This document shows positions 9,401 through 21,122 of a stretch of 64,000 bases of DNA, one piece after another. The stretch comes from Heterobilharzia americana (taxonomy: Eukaryota > Platyhelminthes > Trematoda > Strigeidida > Schistosomatidae). Numbering within the stretch: the stretch's first letter is position 1; every line of letters begins with the position of its first letter. The notes under the pieces were generated by a model. That model was not told the origin of the DNA, did no database searches, and saw nothing but the letters and a program-made list of their open reading frames with translations. A program made the translations under genes and the position numbers. The stretch covers positions 54,241,890 to 54,305,889 of the forward strand of contig OX104134.1 of NCBI GenBank assembly GCA_944470555.2, written 5' to 3'.

Positions 9401-12149
9401 GGGAGTGATTTGCACATTCACTCTTTCACTCAAATAATTATTCGAATAATTCCACGTATGTTTCCTGCCATCACTCGTCAAGTATATAGAAGTGGATATG
9501 GAAGATAATCCTTACAAAATTAAAATCTCTGATTTCAGAGGCAAATAAAATGAGTTGCTTGGTGTGCAAGAAATCTGTGATGCATGAACCAGATTTATTT
9601 ACCTGAAACTGTCACAATTCACATCCTGATTATGATTTAATCCCTTGTAGGTCACTGTCCAGATTAAAAGCCTAGAAAACAGCCTCTAAAGGAAACAATA
9701 TGAATTATTCTTGATGCTAGCTTGATATTTTGATCATGAAATGACCTACGTTGAACGATGGCAACCTTACTTAGTTTAAAAAATTGGGCATTGGGTAAAT
9801 GATGTATCACTGTGGTATTTGATAAACACCAGTAATGGAATACAAAACGTCAGTTGAAACAGACTTGCTGCCACCCTTAGGATTTGAGATGATGGATAGT
9901 ATAGGAGGATAATTTCGGTGAAGTTGTGTTTGCTGAGCTGGATGGTTTAATCGTCAGACTTTCATTGCCATTCCAGACGTCATTATCAGGAAGTACTTCA
10001 AAGAGACGTCTGTGCTGGTGATGTTGTCTAGAATGGCAATGAAGTTTCACAAATAAACCATCAAGCTTTGAGAAAACAATACCACTAGGAAGACTTGTTT
10101 TCTTTTAGCTACATTGGAAAGTACGTATACTAATGAAGTGAATATTAGGGTTGCAAGCAGTAATTCGCGGCCATCTTTATTTCAGACACACATAGATAAA
10201 AACATCTGAACTAACGCTGGCATTACGGTGTCCGTATATTGGTGTTGTTAATATGCCTGCGTGTGGACTGAGTGTTCTTAATGCTATAATAATTACTCCT
10301 ACCCTCATTTTAGTTACACGAAAGTCACTATTTGATAGAATTATCGGTCTGTGTAAGATGCATTGAGTAAATGGTTAATTTTACTCACGGCGAAATTCTC
10401 CAGTATAATGAACAACTTAGCTGTTTTAGAAATCTGTACTTCACTTGGAGATACTTTACTCAGTGTTTCCGCATTCGCCGAGGTTGAACAGAACTTAGAT
10501 TTGACTTGAGTAACAGAGGGCAGCGTCCTGAACTGACTTCATCAAAGAGGCCCATACACGGTATCCTGATGAAACTTATCAAGTAAGTTTAGAATAGTTT
10601 TGGTCTGAGAATAAGCCTTGAGCTTACAAGTTAGACCATTTACTGGCCTCAATAGTTGTAAACCACCCATACTAATGAAAACCGCACAGTTAGTGACTTG
10701 TAACGATATTCAAAGGCTTATTTCCTAACCTTCCTTTTTAGTTTTATTTGGCTTAGATATCCAAAATGTCAATTACTTCATATTCACATTTTCTAGCAAA
10801 AACTTGCATTTGCATTTGGCCTTGTTGATATTGGCAAAACACCTCGTCTTAGGAAAACCACCACAAACCATTTCCAGGTGATACATTTCCAACCATGGCA
10901 GACCGTGTTATGCAATATCACACCTCATTTATAGGCAACCAAGCTGTCAAGGAGGCTTTAACAAATTGACACTAGGCTTTAAAAGGTTCAGTATCTTTCT
11001 AACGTCCCTCTTTGAAAGCACGAATAGTGATAGACTGAAGACTATTCAACATTAGTTTATTTCTAGTTTTGTGCACAATATTAGCAACTATTATATCCCT
11101 CAGATTATCCTAGACTACACAGTTAGGTGATAAGTAAGTTTAGTGGACATGATTAGCTGCTTAACTATGGAAACTGTCACAGCTCACAACATCATATCCA
11201 GAATTAGAGTGAAAATACAAAAGACTCCGAAATAGAAGTAATGTAACTAAAAGCCGCAAAATTCCTCAAGAAGGAGAGAAGATATAGATGAAGAAATAGT
11301 GAAATGTGATGTAGTAGTTGGTAAGACGATTTAATGTAAGTGTGACTGCGTCATTTCGATCGATTCTTAGCCGTAATTCAAGTAATCTCTAACCATTGAT
11401 CTTAGCTGTCTCAAAGAGATTTCATTATAGATACACGTTACACCCTAAGTCTCAGAGCAACACTCAGAACCCATAATTTAACTTGTCAAATGTACACAGA
11501 CTATAACAAGCACTATAAGCAATAACTAAGGGTTAAGGGTAACATATTACCTATTTCTTTTTTGCACTATCTTAAATTTTAAGTGTTCGGTGATACGTTA
11601 ACATTCTATAAGATGTTTCTCAGTTTTCCATCATTAAATTTATTATGAATGCTGCTTGTTAAAATTCGATGGCAGAAAAACATGGTATGTAGGGACTTGA
11701 AAATAAGCTTTGAGAAAATAATGATCAGCTTTAATACAAGTGGTAATTTCACTGATTATAGTTACTATTTTCTTCCTGAGGTTTAAAAATGTTAACTCGA
11801 ATGTTCATGAGTAGCATTGATAACCTTGCAAAACCTGCAGTTATCTTTCATAAAATCGTTTGGTTCTGTGCAGCAAAAAACACTGAGTTAATACAAGTAA
11901 AAATGATATTCTGTTAATATATTTAAATACTGCTTTGTTAAATCTTTACAAGGAAAAAATAACCTGACAAGTTAGTATAGTCTATCCTCTAGAAATACTT
12001 TTACTGTCTTTTTAACGATTACGCGTATTCTGTGTGCAGTCTATAAGGAAAATAGCTTTATAAAGGATTGCGAACAAATTTTGTAGTGATTTATTAACTT
12101 AGTTGTGGCTAACAGAGGAATCCATGACAAGCTGTTTCATTGGATCCAA
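6483..12149. other. Intergenic AT-rich block with a dispersed repeat
   Basis: No convincing coding exon was seen. A moderately repeated sequence occurs at about 7190-7330 and 9880-10075, related to 56.13-56.30 kb (shared themes: GCTGAATGATTTAATCTGGA / GCTGAGCTGGATGGTTTAAT and CATTGCCATTCCAGA). The short frames 7603-8123 and 9232-9417 lack splice signals and coding-like composition. Confidence 0.6.
9920..10080. repeat. Foldback copy of a dispersed repeat
   Basis: Bases about 9928-9986 (TGGATGGTTTAATCGTCAGA, CATTGCCATTCCAGACGTCA) recur in reverse complement at about 10012-10073 (GTCTAGAATGGCAATGAAGT, AAACCATCAAGCTTTGAG). The two arms of about 60 bases are separated by about 25 bases. Non-inverted relatives lie at 7.2 and 56.2 kb. 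Confidence 0.55.
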
Positions 12150-12495
12150 TGGAGAATTACAATTATATTAATAAATAGTAATAACTGCCACCTGTTTTAC
12201 AAGAAGTGGCATTCTAGATAACGCCTTGGCGTCTGAAGCGATGGGTATGTGGTTCTAGTCTTTATGGGAACAACATCACTCACTGGGGTGCAGGTACATC
12301 CAGCTGGCGAGTCGCATATAGAAAGAAAAGCACATTCAGGATTTCTCTGCTAGCTACAACCAACTAAACTACCATAATTGACATTCAAGTAGTATCGAGG
12401 CATCCGCATAGGAGCTCATATGCTAATAGAGGTGGAACAATTCGATCCATTTTAACACCGGGGAATTACAAGTATGTCAATAAATAGTAATGATT
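12150..12495 (+). repeat. Degenerate hammerhead SINE
   Basis: Follows the same order as the unit at 3062-3395: AATAAATAGTAATAACTGCC, the remnant of the tRNA-like part (GAAGCGATGGGTATGTGGTT), GGGGTGCAGGTACATCCAGC, a broken core CTGGCGAG (A6 changed to G), then GCTAGCTACAACCAAC and the downstream body ending TCAATAAATAGTAATGA. Stem II and the GAA box are lost. Confidence 0.65.
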
Positions 12496-13119
12496 CCTTA
12501 ACTGTTTGTGACTTACATAGTATTTTCCGTCACACAATCTATTTCTACATAACACAAGGGAAACAAAGTTAACACAGTCTACATTTTATCCAATTTGTAT
12601 AAAACACTTTGATTAACAGGAATGCTGGAGAATGCCTACTATCCTGACTAAAAAGAGGTACATAAATACACTTTGTTGAAGAAAAGCTTGCAAAGCTGAA
12701 GACTTTGTTCCACGGGATTCTTCTCAGTAACTTGATTTTTAGTCTGCGATGACCGATGGATCTGACTGTCAAATAGGTACAGATGCAATCTAAATTCCAT
12801 ACAACCAGATTCTATCTGTATAATTACATCTTCCGTTCACCTAGTGAATTCCGTGTGAGAAATGACTTAGCGGTAAAAGTCAAGTTATATATGGTCCTAC
12901 CAAATGTCAGTAAATGAATGTCATAGCTCTGAATCCGGATTATCCATTTAAAGAATCCGCGTTGCTGAAGAAAAAGATTTCAAAGATTATAGACTGGTGA
13001 GTAGATCTAACTAAGGAATTAGGAATCAACACAAAAATCTCTAAAATTAAACTAATTACTAGTATTATGTGACTTGCAAAACGTTACCACTTTACATTTA
13101 TTTATTCCTTCTGGCACAT

Positions 13120-13450
13120 AATGACGAAGTACTATTTATGCTGGGTGGTGAGTGGAGGTAGAATGAAAATTCAGACTGCGACAGGATTCGAACCAGTAAC
13201 CACCAGTGCTCGATGTTCTAACAACTGAGCTACGAGACCCAACTGCTGAACACACTTTTATTTTACTTCAATCAACAAGGGTTTTGCCCGAGTATCATAT
13301 GAATTCGTGACACGTTATTACCGCTTGGTCGTATTGTGACCGGCTTCCAAATCAGAACTTCTCATACCAATCCAAATCTGACTGAATCAGAGAGAGGGAG
13401 CATCATATTGATTATCTGAGATAGCCATGGTTTGGCAGACGAATATTATT
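13120..13450 (-). repeat. tRNA-like SINE family copy
   Basis: A tRNA-like head at about 13178-13250 on the minus strand, with A box TAGCTCAGTTGTTAGAAC and B box GGTTCGAATCC. The acceptor ends do not pair. The following body (AATTCGTGACACGTTATTAC, CCGCTTGGTCGTATTG, ATCTGACTGAATCAGAGAG) matches the repeat at about 245-400 and its mirror near 27.0 kb. It ends in GGTTTGGCAGACGAATATTA, as in the foldback repeat. Confidence 0.6.
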
Positions 13451-13829
13451 TACTAAGTGACGTTTCAAAAGTTGATTATAGCTCATATTAAATTTGGCTT
13501 TGTCACAATGCGTAGGTCGTAATTTTACCATTACAAACGTTCATGCTTAGAAACTCATAACAGAATTATCCATAATATATCAATAAATATTTATTAAAAT
13601 TTGAAAAGACCTATAAGAAAAGGAGTAGTAACAATAATGGTTACTGCAATATGCCAACAAGGTAATTGAAATCAACTCTAGTGTTGCCACATAAACAAGG
13701 CAAATCGGATAGCTTATTTGGGATTCTTAACTATGCATGTATTAAGGTAGTATTCATATCCACAGTTTCACTCATTAAGAAACTTAGTAGTCTGAAAAAT
13801 CCAGTGGAACTAATTAAGTTAAATAATCT

Positions 13830-14170
13830 AATCTAACAAATGCCATGTGATGATTATGAGGTCAAGTATGTAGATCAAAGTAGCCGAACTGCGTGAGTCA
13901 GAATAGCCGAGCTCGTAAGTTACTGAAATATTCAATGTTAGACCCTAATAAGATGAGTAATTTAGAGGGAATGTCGAGTCTTGTTCTGTAGGCACTGACC
14001 AATAATCAAACTATACGGTGAGTGGTATAAGGTGACCAAATATGAGATCCAATACAGTTAGATGGAGAGAGAGATTCATCACAGAATCATTGTTTATTGA
14101 ATCAACACCTAACAAATGTGACAGGATTGTTTCATCACATATAACAGATAATTGGAAATGTTAACTGGTA
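13830..14170 (+). mobile_element. Penelope-like element GIY-YIG remnant
   Basis: The plus strand encodes MPCDDYEVKYVDQSSR, then after stops WRERFITESLFIESTP. Both segments align by eye to the better-preserved PLE copy at 62.36-63.25 kb (DYEVKYIGQSSRP and WRERLINESLLIESTP). This is the C-terminal endonuclease region. Stops and a frame change make it non-functional. Confidence 0.6.
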
Positions 14171-17100
14171 ATAAAATGAAGGAATGAAGAAGTGTTGGAG
14201 TACACACAAATGAATTTTGGAAGTCTCATGGTAACTTTGATATAAATGTGGGCAATAAATTCTTCTCGGAACATCATTTAGAAATTAATAAGAAGCCAAC
14301 TTCAATTTTGGTACCCTCCAGCGACCATTCAGATAATGTAATCTAGCCGTACAAGAGATGAGTAGCAGCTTTAAAGGGCTTGGTGATAACATCGCAGACT
14401 GCAGCACTGTGTGAAGCGTGTTCAAATCTCAGGTGGACATCGGTTCCGTAAAGTTTCTGGATAAGCCTTGCTGATGATTCTCAACAAGCCCGAAACCTAG
14501 ATCCTGGGCTTCCTACCAATTGACTTCATCCAACTTACATCTGTTGAAGTGCATAGCGATGTTGAGCTTCCTAGTTTGGTAGCCACAGTGCGAAATGATC
14601 AACAGAAGTCTACCAGCCTTTAGGACTAGGCGACATGAAGTTGGTTGCCCTTCAGTTGCCATTCAATGTACAATTCAATATAGATAGCTCCCACTTTACC
14701 TAAAAATGATTTCTTACAGTATACGTAGGGTGAAAGGTGTGCTGTTTTCGGGGATGAAAAAAACAATCCGCAAATAGCATTCGCTAGAAATGCCTTGAAA
14801 TAACATAGCTGGACTATCCTTTGCAGGACCGCCTGATCATGTTATGGTCATTTTCAATCTCCGAGGGTTGCATAGCAGGCAATTCCACAGAAGGTGGGAT
14901 GACGAAATATCTACCTTTTCGCAGGCATATTCTGGATGATCTGCATAAGATAGGTCATGGGATAGAGAAAACGAAGCCACCAGCTCAAACAGTGTGGCAA
15001 TGGCCTCTCATGAATCCTGATGTACGCTGTGTAACAGTGAATTGTTTGAACTGTGCCTTTAAGGTCAAACGTCAACGTGGTAACTAAACCCAGGGTCAAA
15101 GTTATACGCCGCATGGCAACAAATTCATACTGACTATTAGGGACCATTTTTTCATAAACATTAATTTCCAACTTTTATAGATTCATTTCCAATGTGGCCT
15201 GAAGTATTTCTGACAATCACCACAAATACAGAGTGCAATAAAAAATGCTACATAAAAGTTTTAGTAAGTAAAGTGTTTCTCAGTTTTTGATTACAGACAA
15301 CAGAACACATTTCTGATTGAATATGATAAAGTTGTTGCAAAGCAATGGCTGCTGATATCTGAAGGTAGGAGGTCATCATCTATACTCTAATGTTATGACA
15401 GAAAATTTCGTCAAAACATTCAAAATCGCAGTGAACTGCACAAATCCGAATCCAATTCTAAACCCATATAATAATTTTGAGTGATTCATTTTTTACTAAT
15501 ATGATGGTCAGTCTCAACCGGACTTTCAAGTATGGAATATCTTATTGGTCTGACTTGTCCTTTTGCCACTACGGATGATGTTCAGTTGTGTAAAAATGAA
15601 CTTGCCTAATCATACACCCAATGCAGCTGATTGTTCAGGAGACGTCAGACTGATAAATGCTCACACAGGTGACCTGATAGAGTCTGACTTTATTTCATGA
15701 AGACTTTATCAGCTGAGTGAAGACTCATCAGCATAATTCTGCTACAGTCAGTATCCTTTTCATAGGATGTCTGCATTGTTTCGCAATTTTACCTATGACA
15801 ATACCTGTAAACTTAAATTTTATAAACGGTGGTGGATAAAGTCTTGTATCTCGACACGAACTTATTTTTTTAATGAGTAGATCGAAAACAGCGTTGAATT
15901 CCCCCTGATTGAGTTTCATATAGACAGAAAACTCCATTTCTATATACTAGATGTTTTACCCGATCCGTTTTTTACTGCATAGCGACATGATTGAAGAGGG
16001 TAAAAACTGGTCTCGATGTTAGTTTTCTTCCTTTCTCATTTATTTATTTTTTCATTACTAAAATATTTAAGTAAACAGTATAGATGTTTATTTATCTCAG
16101 CTTGGAAATAAAATTCCATTCCACCTCCTAAAGAGATACTTTTAATAAGCGCAGCAAAAGTATACCTTCTCCTCACTTATCATTTCTGTATAGAGACTAG
16201 AAGTGTTGTCATAGGCTACGCTGCAACTAATCCTAAAGATAAGAGACATGAATGTATGAAGTCCACATTAAATATATTTAATGGCCAGAAATAGTGTGGG
16301 ACGTCCTGGAAGCTTTTTGGAAATGGACCAGATTAGTACACCGTCAGGATTATTCTTCATCAAAAAAGTAAGAATGATTTCTAATACACTAAAGATCACT
16401 TAATTTTAAGAAGATGTTTAGAGTTTCTTAATTGCCATATTTACTCAAGTAGTTTGTTTACGTTTTGTTCGACAAATCAGATGTAAGGCAGCTGCTTGGA
16501 CTACCATTTTGGACAATGTTTAAATGCTACACTTATTAGAAACAGTTTGCAATTAAGATTTTATTTTGTTGTGATCACTGAGCTATCTTATTTATTATTA
16601 TGTATGTTAATATGCATGTAGCATGAGTACTACTGCTTGCTTATCACGTGACAACAGTAATTTTATTTCAGGCCTAACCACTAAGACTTCGCTCCAAATT
16701 TACCAATACTCATGGGGGGTAAAGACAATTCACTAATGGGTTATCTCAGTTGAAGTGGGTTTACTAACCAATCTGATATCCTGACCAAAACATGCTGATT
16801 ACGTTTCTAATAAAATCACTGAATGAAGTGACAAGATAACGTGTCATACCGCAATACGTGCTTCACAACTAAAAGAAGTCTGCAAAAATTTCAGAAAGCA
16901 ATACCAATCCATGTGGCTGCAAAATTTTTAAGTGTTAATCAACATGCGTGCATCAGACTTCCTAGATGTGGTATAGGAACTTTCCCAAAATTAAGATCTA
17001 CGCTTAAACTGCAAACGCCGACAACACTTAGAGCCGGACAAAAGTCTTCAAAGCAGTGGAGTAAATCGACAAATAACAACATTTCCACCACATAAATTCT

Positions 17101-17397
17101 GGTATCTGATACTAAGGTGGATCAACCCTCATTCCCAATTGTTCAAGGATTCTGTGGCTATCAGGTAGTGTAGCGCCAGGAAACAAAAGACAGCTTTTTA
17201 CGTTTCGTGATTATCTTAAAATGATTCTGAACAGAAAACCGTTAAAATATCTGAGTGGGATAGATGAATGGCTCTTAGTTGAAAACATACTATACTAGTT
17301 ACATTGAAATTATTTCGTTTTAACAGTTACATGACAAAGTCACTGACTAATTTTTGATGTATTTGTGGAATTATTTCGCACTACAATCACAGATTAC
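14171..17397. other. Intergenic block, no supported gene
   Basis: Contains moderately GC-richer repeat-like DNA at about 14380-15120 that I could not assign, and AT-rich DNA afterwards. The frames at 14821-15087 and 15728-15937 lack splice borders and look accidental. The frame at 16841-17095 is basic and Ser/Thr-rich but has no polypyrimidine tract before it. Confidence 0.5.
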
Positions 17398-17600
17398 AAT
17401 TTCTACTATTTATTAATGACGGATAGAGATTAGCAGTGAGACCCAGGAAGCGCATTTCGCTTTATCTGCCAGCCAGTATCCTTCAGTAATATATAATTGA
17501 AACACAAGCAGTATAGAGCCATCCGTATAGGAGCCCATATACCAATAGCGACCGACCAATTTAGTCCACTCAGTGACGGGATAATACAAGTAACAATATT
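17398..17600 (-). repeat. SINE fragment with partial hammerhead
   Basis: The minus strand has GCGAAATGCGCTTCCTGGGT followed by CTCACTGCTAATC, the 3' half of the hammerhead repeats. The body sequence at 17510-17560 (ATCCGTATAGGAGCCCATAT, ACCAATAGCGACCGACCAAT) also matches. The CUGAUGA half is missing. Confidence 0.5.
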
Positions 17601-17944
17601 ACTTTCTACTATGTTGCATTTGCTTACATAAAGCAGTGACAGAGATCAATCACACTGAACCATAGCTAGTGTTTAAAAAGGTCGAAAATATTCCGTTTGG
17701 ATACTGCCTAAAAATCATATTCTAAAAACAGGTTAAATATATTTACTTCTGTTAGAAACGTATGGCTTTAAGATATAAGGCATCCTTGAAAATGATTACT
17801 GACCTGTTGCACCAAAATTTGGTATAATGAGTATTACAAAAAGAAACAGAAGATGCAAAAAATTACTACTTTGTGAAATTCTGTACAAATTCTCTCCTTA
17901 TTTTCCTATACCTTCTTTGGTTTTCCTCTCATATTCGCGAAAAG

Positions 17945-18117
17945 ATATCATACAACAGATAAACAAGTCAACACAGAAACTGGCATTACTGCAAAGCAGT
18001 GAAAGTCGCTACATTTCATGTAAGCACACCAAGCAAGGAGGTGATAAGGTGAAATATAAGGAAATCGAAGAAAAAGAAATTGAAGTGGTAGAACGTTTTG
18101 ATGAGATAAAAAAGTGA
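17945..18117 (+). CDS. Candidate exon, coiled-coil-like, plus strand
   Basis: A long pyrimidine tract (about 17888-17930) precedes AG at 17943-17944. The frame then reads DIIQQINKSTQKLALLQ and, near its end, a charged helix-like stretch KEIEEKEIEVVERFDEIKK, before TGA at 18115-18117. GTGAGA at 18114 is also a usable donor, so this may be an internal exon ending at 18113 or a terminal exon. The composition is far more protein-like than other frames nearby. No partner exon is identified, and its phase does not match the left-arm exon (1220-2271). Confidence 0.35.
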
Positions 18118-19323
18118 GAATATACGAATATTGAGTTTATTTGACAACTAAGGTGAGGACAATGTGTTGGTGTACTTGAGCTACTTTGAAATCGATTCTG
18201 AATTATGATACCCAGAGTTCCAAACTACTGGTTTCCATCATCCTAAACTGTAACCAAAAAGTCTGCAATTCCATACATGGTACAAACCAATAGTCAGAGA
18301 TTTCATGCAGTAATAATAACACATTTTGCTGTCGTTACGTCCAACCTCTTTCCAAGCCTAAACCTACTTAATCCAACATTCTGCGATGAAGCAGGTGTTG
18401 TTTAGCCTTGCATTCAACAAGTCTTAACTACCTAAGTAGAGAGAAGTCCACAATTTCATCAACTGACTCCCCCTTCTTCTCTAAAACCATACGCGACTTC
18501 TTTGTTACTGACGTGGTAACACACGACACATGGCCCATTCTATGAAGGCATCGGTGATCGTACATATAAAGCCTTTCCAGAACCCCTACCTTCGATGGCC
18601 ATTTTTCAAAATCAAATAGAAGAACAGAGGAAATTGCAGCACAGTACTCTCAAACTCTAGCAGGCAATCAGATTTCATAACGAAAGACAACTGAGCCTTT
18701 GTATCCTAGTGAAGATGTAGAGGATGTAGTAGATGTAGAGAAGCTTTTAGTAATATCACTGAAGATATATGATAGTAGACAGACTAGATTAGTTTTAAAT
18801 GGAATATTTCTCTAAGAATGTTGGATTCATCACGACCAAGTTCGAGGTTTAATAGGCAGAGGATTTTGAATTTAATTAGCTCCGAAGACATCTTGCTTCG
18901 TGAAGTGTGTTTTGCGCTGACACTTTTTTAGTAATACTTGTTTCACTGTGATAATTACTGATAATTAGAATGTTTAGTTTCATTCAAAAGTGAAATAATG
19001 AATAAGGCGGAAACAAGATTCAAATTTAAGGGTCAAATTCTTCATCAAGAAACGACTTTTTTACATCGACACACGAAACAAGATACATGAGATGAAATTA
19101 ACTGAGACTGTCACCTTTATTCCTGAACAGTATCAAATGGGTAAAAAATAAACACTATCTGATGAAGTTGAATGTATTTATACAGTAATGTTGAATAACA
19201 GTATACAAAGTGTTTATTTCTTTATCAAAGGAAAATCAGGCGCTTTTAAAAATGTTACGCAGCTAAGTGCGATTACAACTTATGAAATATCAAAAATAAA
19301 GTTTGTGGATTCTGTTTGTACCT

Positions 19324-19642
19324 TCATCTGTTATTCAACTTGTTGGATAATGTTGGAAGTATTCGACGTGTAGAGTTAGCTGTCAGGGATGATGATGGCG
19401 GTGTAGCAGGACGTGATATATCAGTCTTTTTGCTTGCCGATGAAAACGCTTTCTTGTTGACTTTGGTTGAACAGCCAACTGTACTGTCACTGGCTCTGAC
19501 AATGGAAGCATCAGGTTTATTTAAGTGAGGCTTGGAATCGAGGTAATCATGTTTCTTTCTTGAATCTGATTCCTCAGGCTTGTAGCTGTTAGACAGTGGA
19601 TGGGACATTACCTCGTCAATCCAAGCCACGCTTCTTTGAGAG
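19324..19642 (-). CDS. Terminal exon of the coiled-coil gene
   Basis: On the minus strand a strong acceptor (ATTTATTTTTCTAG) ends at 19643, and the frame opens C|TCT CAA AGA AGC. The peptide reads SQRSVAWIDEVMSH, then Ser/Lys/Asp-rich sequence, SKKTDISRPATPPSSS and RRILPTLSNKLNNR before TGA at 19324-19326. It needs two bases from the preceding exon. Exon 25115-26165 ends with AG of a split codon, giving AG|C (Ser), so the phases fit. The PATPPSSS stretch looks like a disordered, possibly phosphorylated tail. It lies in the spacer between the inverted arms, about 5.5 kb from its neighbour exon. Confidence 0.6.
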
Positions 19643-19789
19643 CTAGAAAAATAAATGTACAGAGAGAGGAATAGTACAACTTAACGTCTGCATATCCTAC
19701 AATAAGATAGTAAATAAAAGATAATAACTTAGATTCGGAAATGAAATGAACATCGAACAAAAGTGCTGGAACCTGAATATAGAGGACCT

Positions 19790-20830
19790 ATGAGTGGCCA
19801 AATCTAAAACGATGCTCCAGGAGTGGTCAGCATTTACTCTAAATGTAAAGATAGGTAATGAAGTGTTGGAATGTGTTGACCGCTTCACCCATTTCAGGAG
19901 TTGCATCAGCCTGAACGGGTTGATCGCTGACGAAATCTCGTCTCGGATTCAGAAGGCCCGTTTGGAGCTTGTCAACTTACGTCATCTGTGGCTCTAACTG
20001 ACGATTATATATCTACCAAAGGACGAGTATACTGCACCACAGTGCATTCTGTCCTACTTTATGGCTGTGAGACATGATCGCTGAAAGCTGAAGATATGAA
20101 GTATTGACAGGATTTTGATCACACATCCCTGCGTAGCATCGTCCACGTTTAATGGAATTACCGTATGAGCAATGTTGAAGCCAAGCTAAGTGTACTAGGC
20201 AGGAAAGGCAAGCCAACTAATGAAGTTGTGAACCTTCATGGTCTTAGGGATCCCAGTCAGGTGGTCCACCTCTCCCTACATGACTCGGACCAACAGTTAG
20301 AGACTTCATGCACTATTCGCAGGTCTTGATCTGGTCATATGTCCATATACGGACATATACTACTCCCCTGTATATTACCGCGCCCTGTATAGATGTGCTT
20401 TGCTGAAGGAATTTATATTAAGCTGGAAGAGGATCAAGGTGACCTAATCAAGACCTGCGACCAGTACATGAAGTCTCTGACTGTTGGTCTGAGTCATGTG
20501 GGGAGATGTAGACCATCTGACTGGGGTCTGTAAGGCGATAGAAATCGGTGTTTGAGAACTTTTTATGATAGTGGCTGTAAATCGGTCACAATAGAGTAGA
20601 CATATTCGCTCTTTTACATGTTCTAAAGCTTGAATATTTGCACTAACCTCTATCTTCAAGTCCTTTATTCTCTCATACCAACTTATATACTTTGATATAA
20701 CTTTTTCTATCCACTTGCGCTTTGTATACTACTACGAAGTTTGTCAACTTGAACCGATGCACATGAGTTTGAGATTCTCTCTTGATTTTGTCTGTCTGTT
20801 CGTCTCTTAACTCACTATGTATAACACCAA
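19790..20830 (+). mobile_element. Non-LTR retrotransposon 3' fragment, rearranged
   Basis: The frame at 19794-19997 encodes MLQEWSAFTLNVKIGNEVLE, then SRIQKARLELVNLRHLW, the post-RT region of the same family as 34.93-35.6 kb (MLQDWSTANIPSLMIGSEVV, RIQKARLAFSNLRC). The continuation through about 20240 (EVVNLHGLR) is broken. It then jumps to an inverted duplicate of its own downstream segment, and the normal 3' UTR follows to about 20830 (shared with 35.5-35.83 kb). Confidence 0.7.
20249..20530. repeat. Foldback inside the retrotransposon fragment
   Basis: Bases about 20251-20330 are the imperfect reverse complement of about 20450-20530; both carry forms of TGACTCGGACCAACAGTTAG / CTGACTGTTGGTCTGAGTCA and CGCAGGTCTTGA / TCAAGACCTGCG. 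In the intervening loop a short perfect hairpin ATATGTCC-ATATAC-GGACATAT sits at about 20337-20358. Confidence 0.7.
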
Positions 20831-21122
20831 GTTGGTGACTGGGAGGTTGCTGGTCAGTTGCATAAGCGATCAACATTTTCACTTCAACTTCAGTCGTCAC
20901 TCCAAATTAAAATATTTGCATAAGCACACTTTTGTTCTCATTGTGCAAAGTAACGATAAACACTATATGAAGTATCGTCTCGAAAAAGTATACTGGAAGT
21001 CTTAAACTTAAACTTGGTTTTATTATGGCAGTACTACAAATATTAGTATTATGGTTCACTTTATTCTTTCCTGTGACCTGTCTTTGTAAAACATAGTGTT
21101 TTCGCGTGAACTAGATCTTCTT

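Larger units (their letters stand above)
6244..21122. other. Spacer between inverted arms
   Basis: About 14.9 kb of single-copy-looking DNA with scattered repeats, flanked by the two arms. It holds the inverted RTE 5' piece (6352-6482), degenerate SINEs, a PLE fragment, a candidate exon on the plus strand and the terminal exon of the minus-strand gene. Because it lies between long near-identical inverted repeats, it is a geometric candidate for inversion by recombination between the arms. Confidence 0.85.

Noticed and set aside
11525..11545. Telomere-like TAAGGGTTAAGGGTAA
   Set aside because: Only two units and TTAAGGG rather than TTAGGG; chance occurrence is likely.
13178..13250. Possible functional tRNA gene
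   Set aside because: A and B boxes are good, but the acceptor ends do not pair and the flanks belong to a repeat family.
14821..15087. 88-residue frame in an unassigned GC-richer stretch
   Set aside because: No splice borders or recognisable motif; the neighbourhood looks like an old repeat.
16841..17095. 84-residue basic frame
   Set aside because: Starts at GTG, has no pyrimidine tract or acceptor before it, and its Ser/Thr/Asn composition is like random AT-rich frames.
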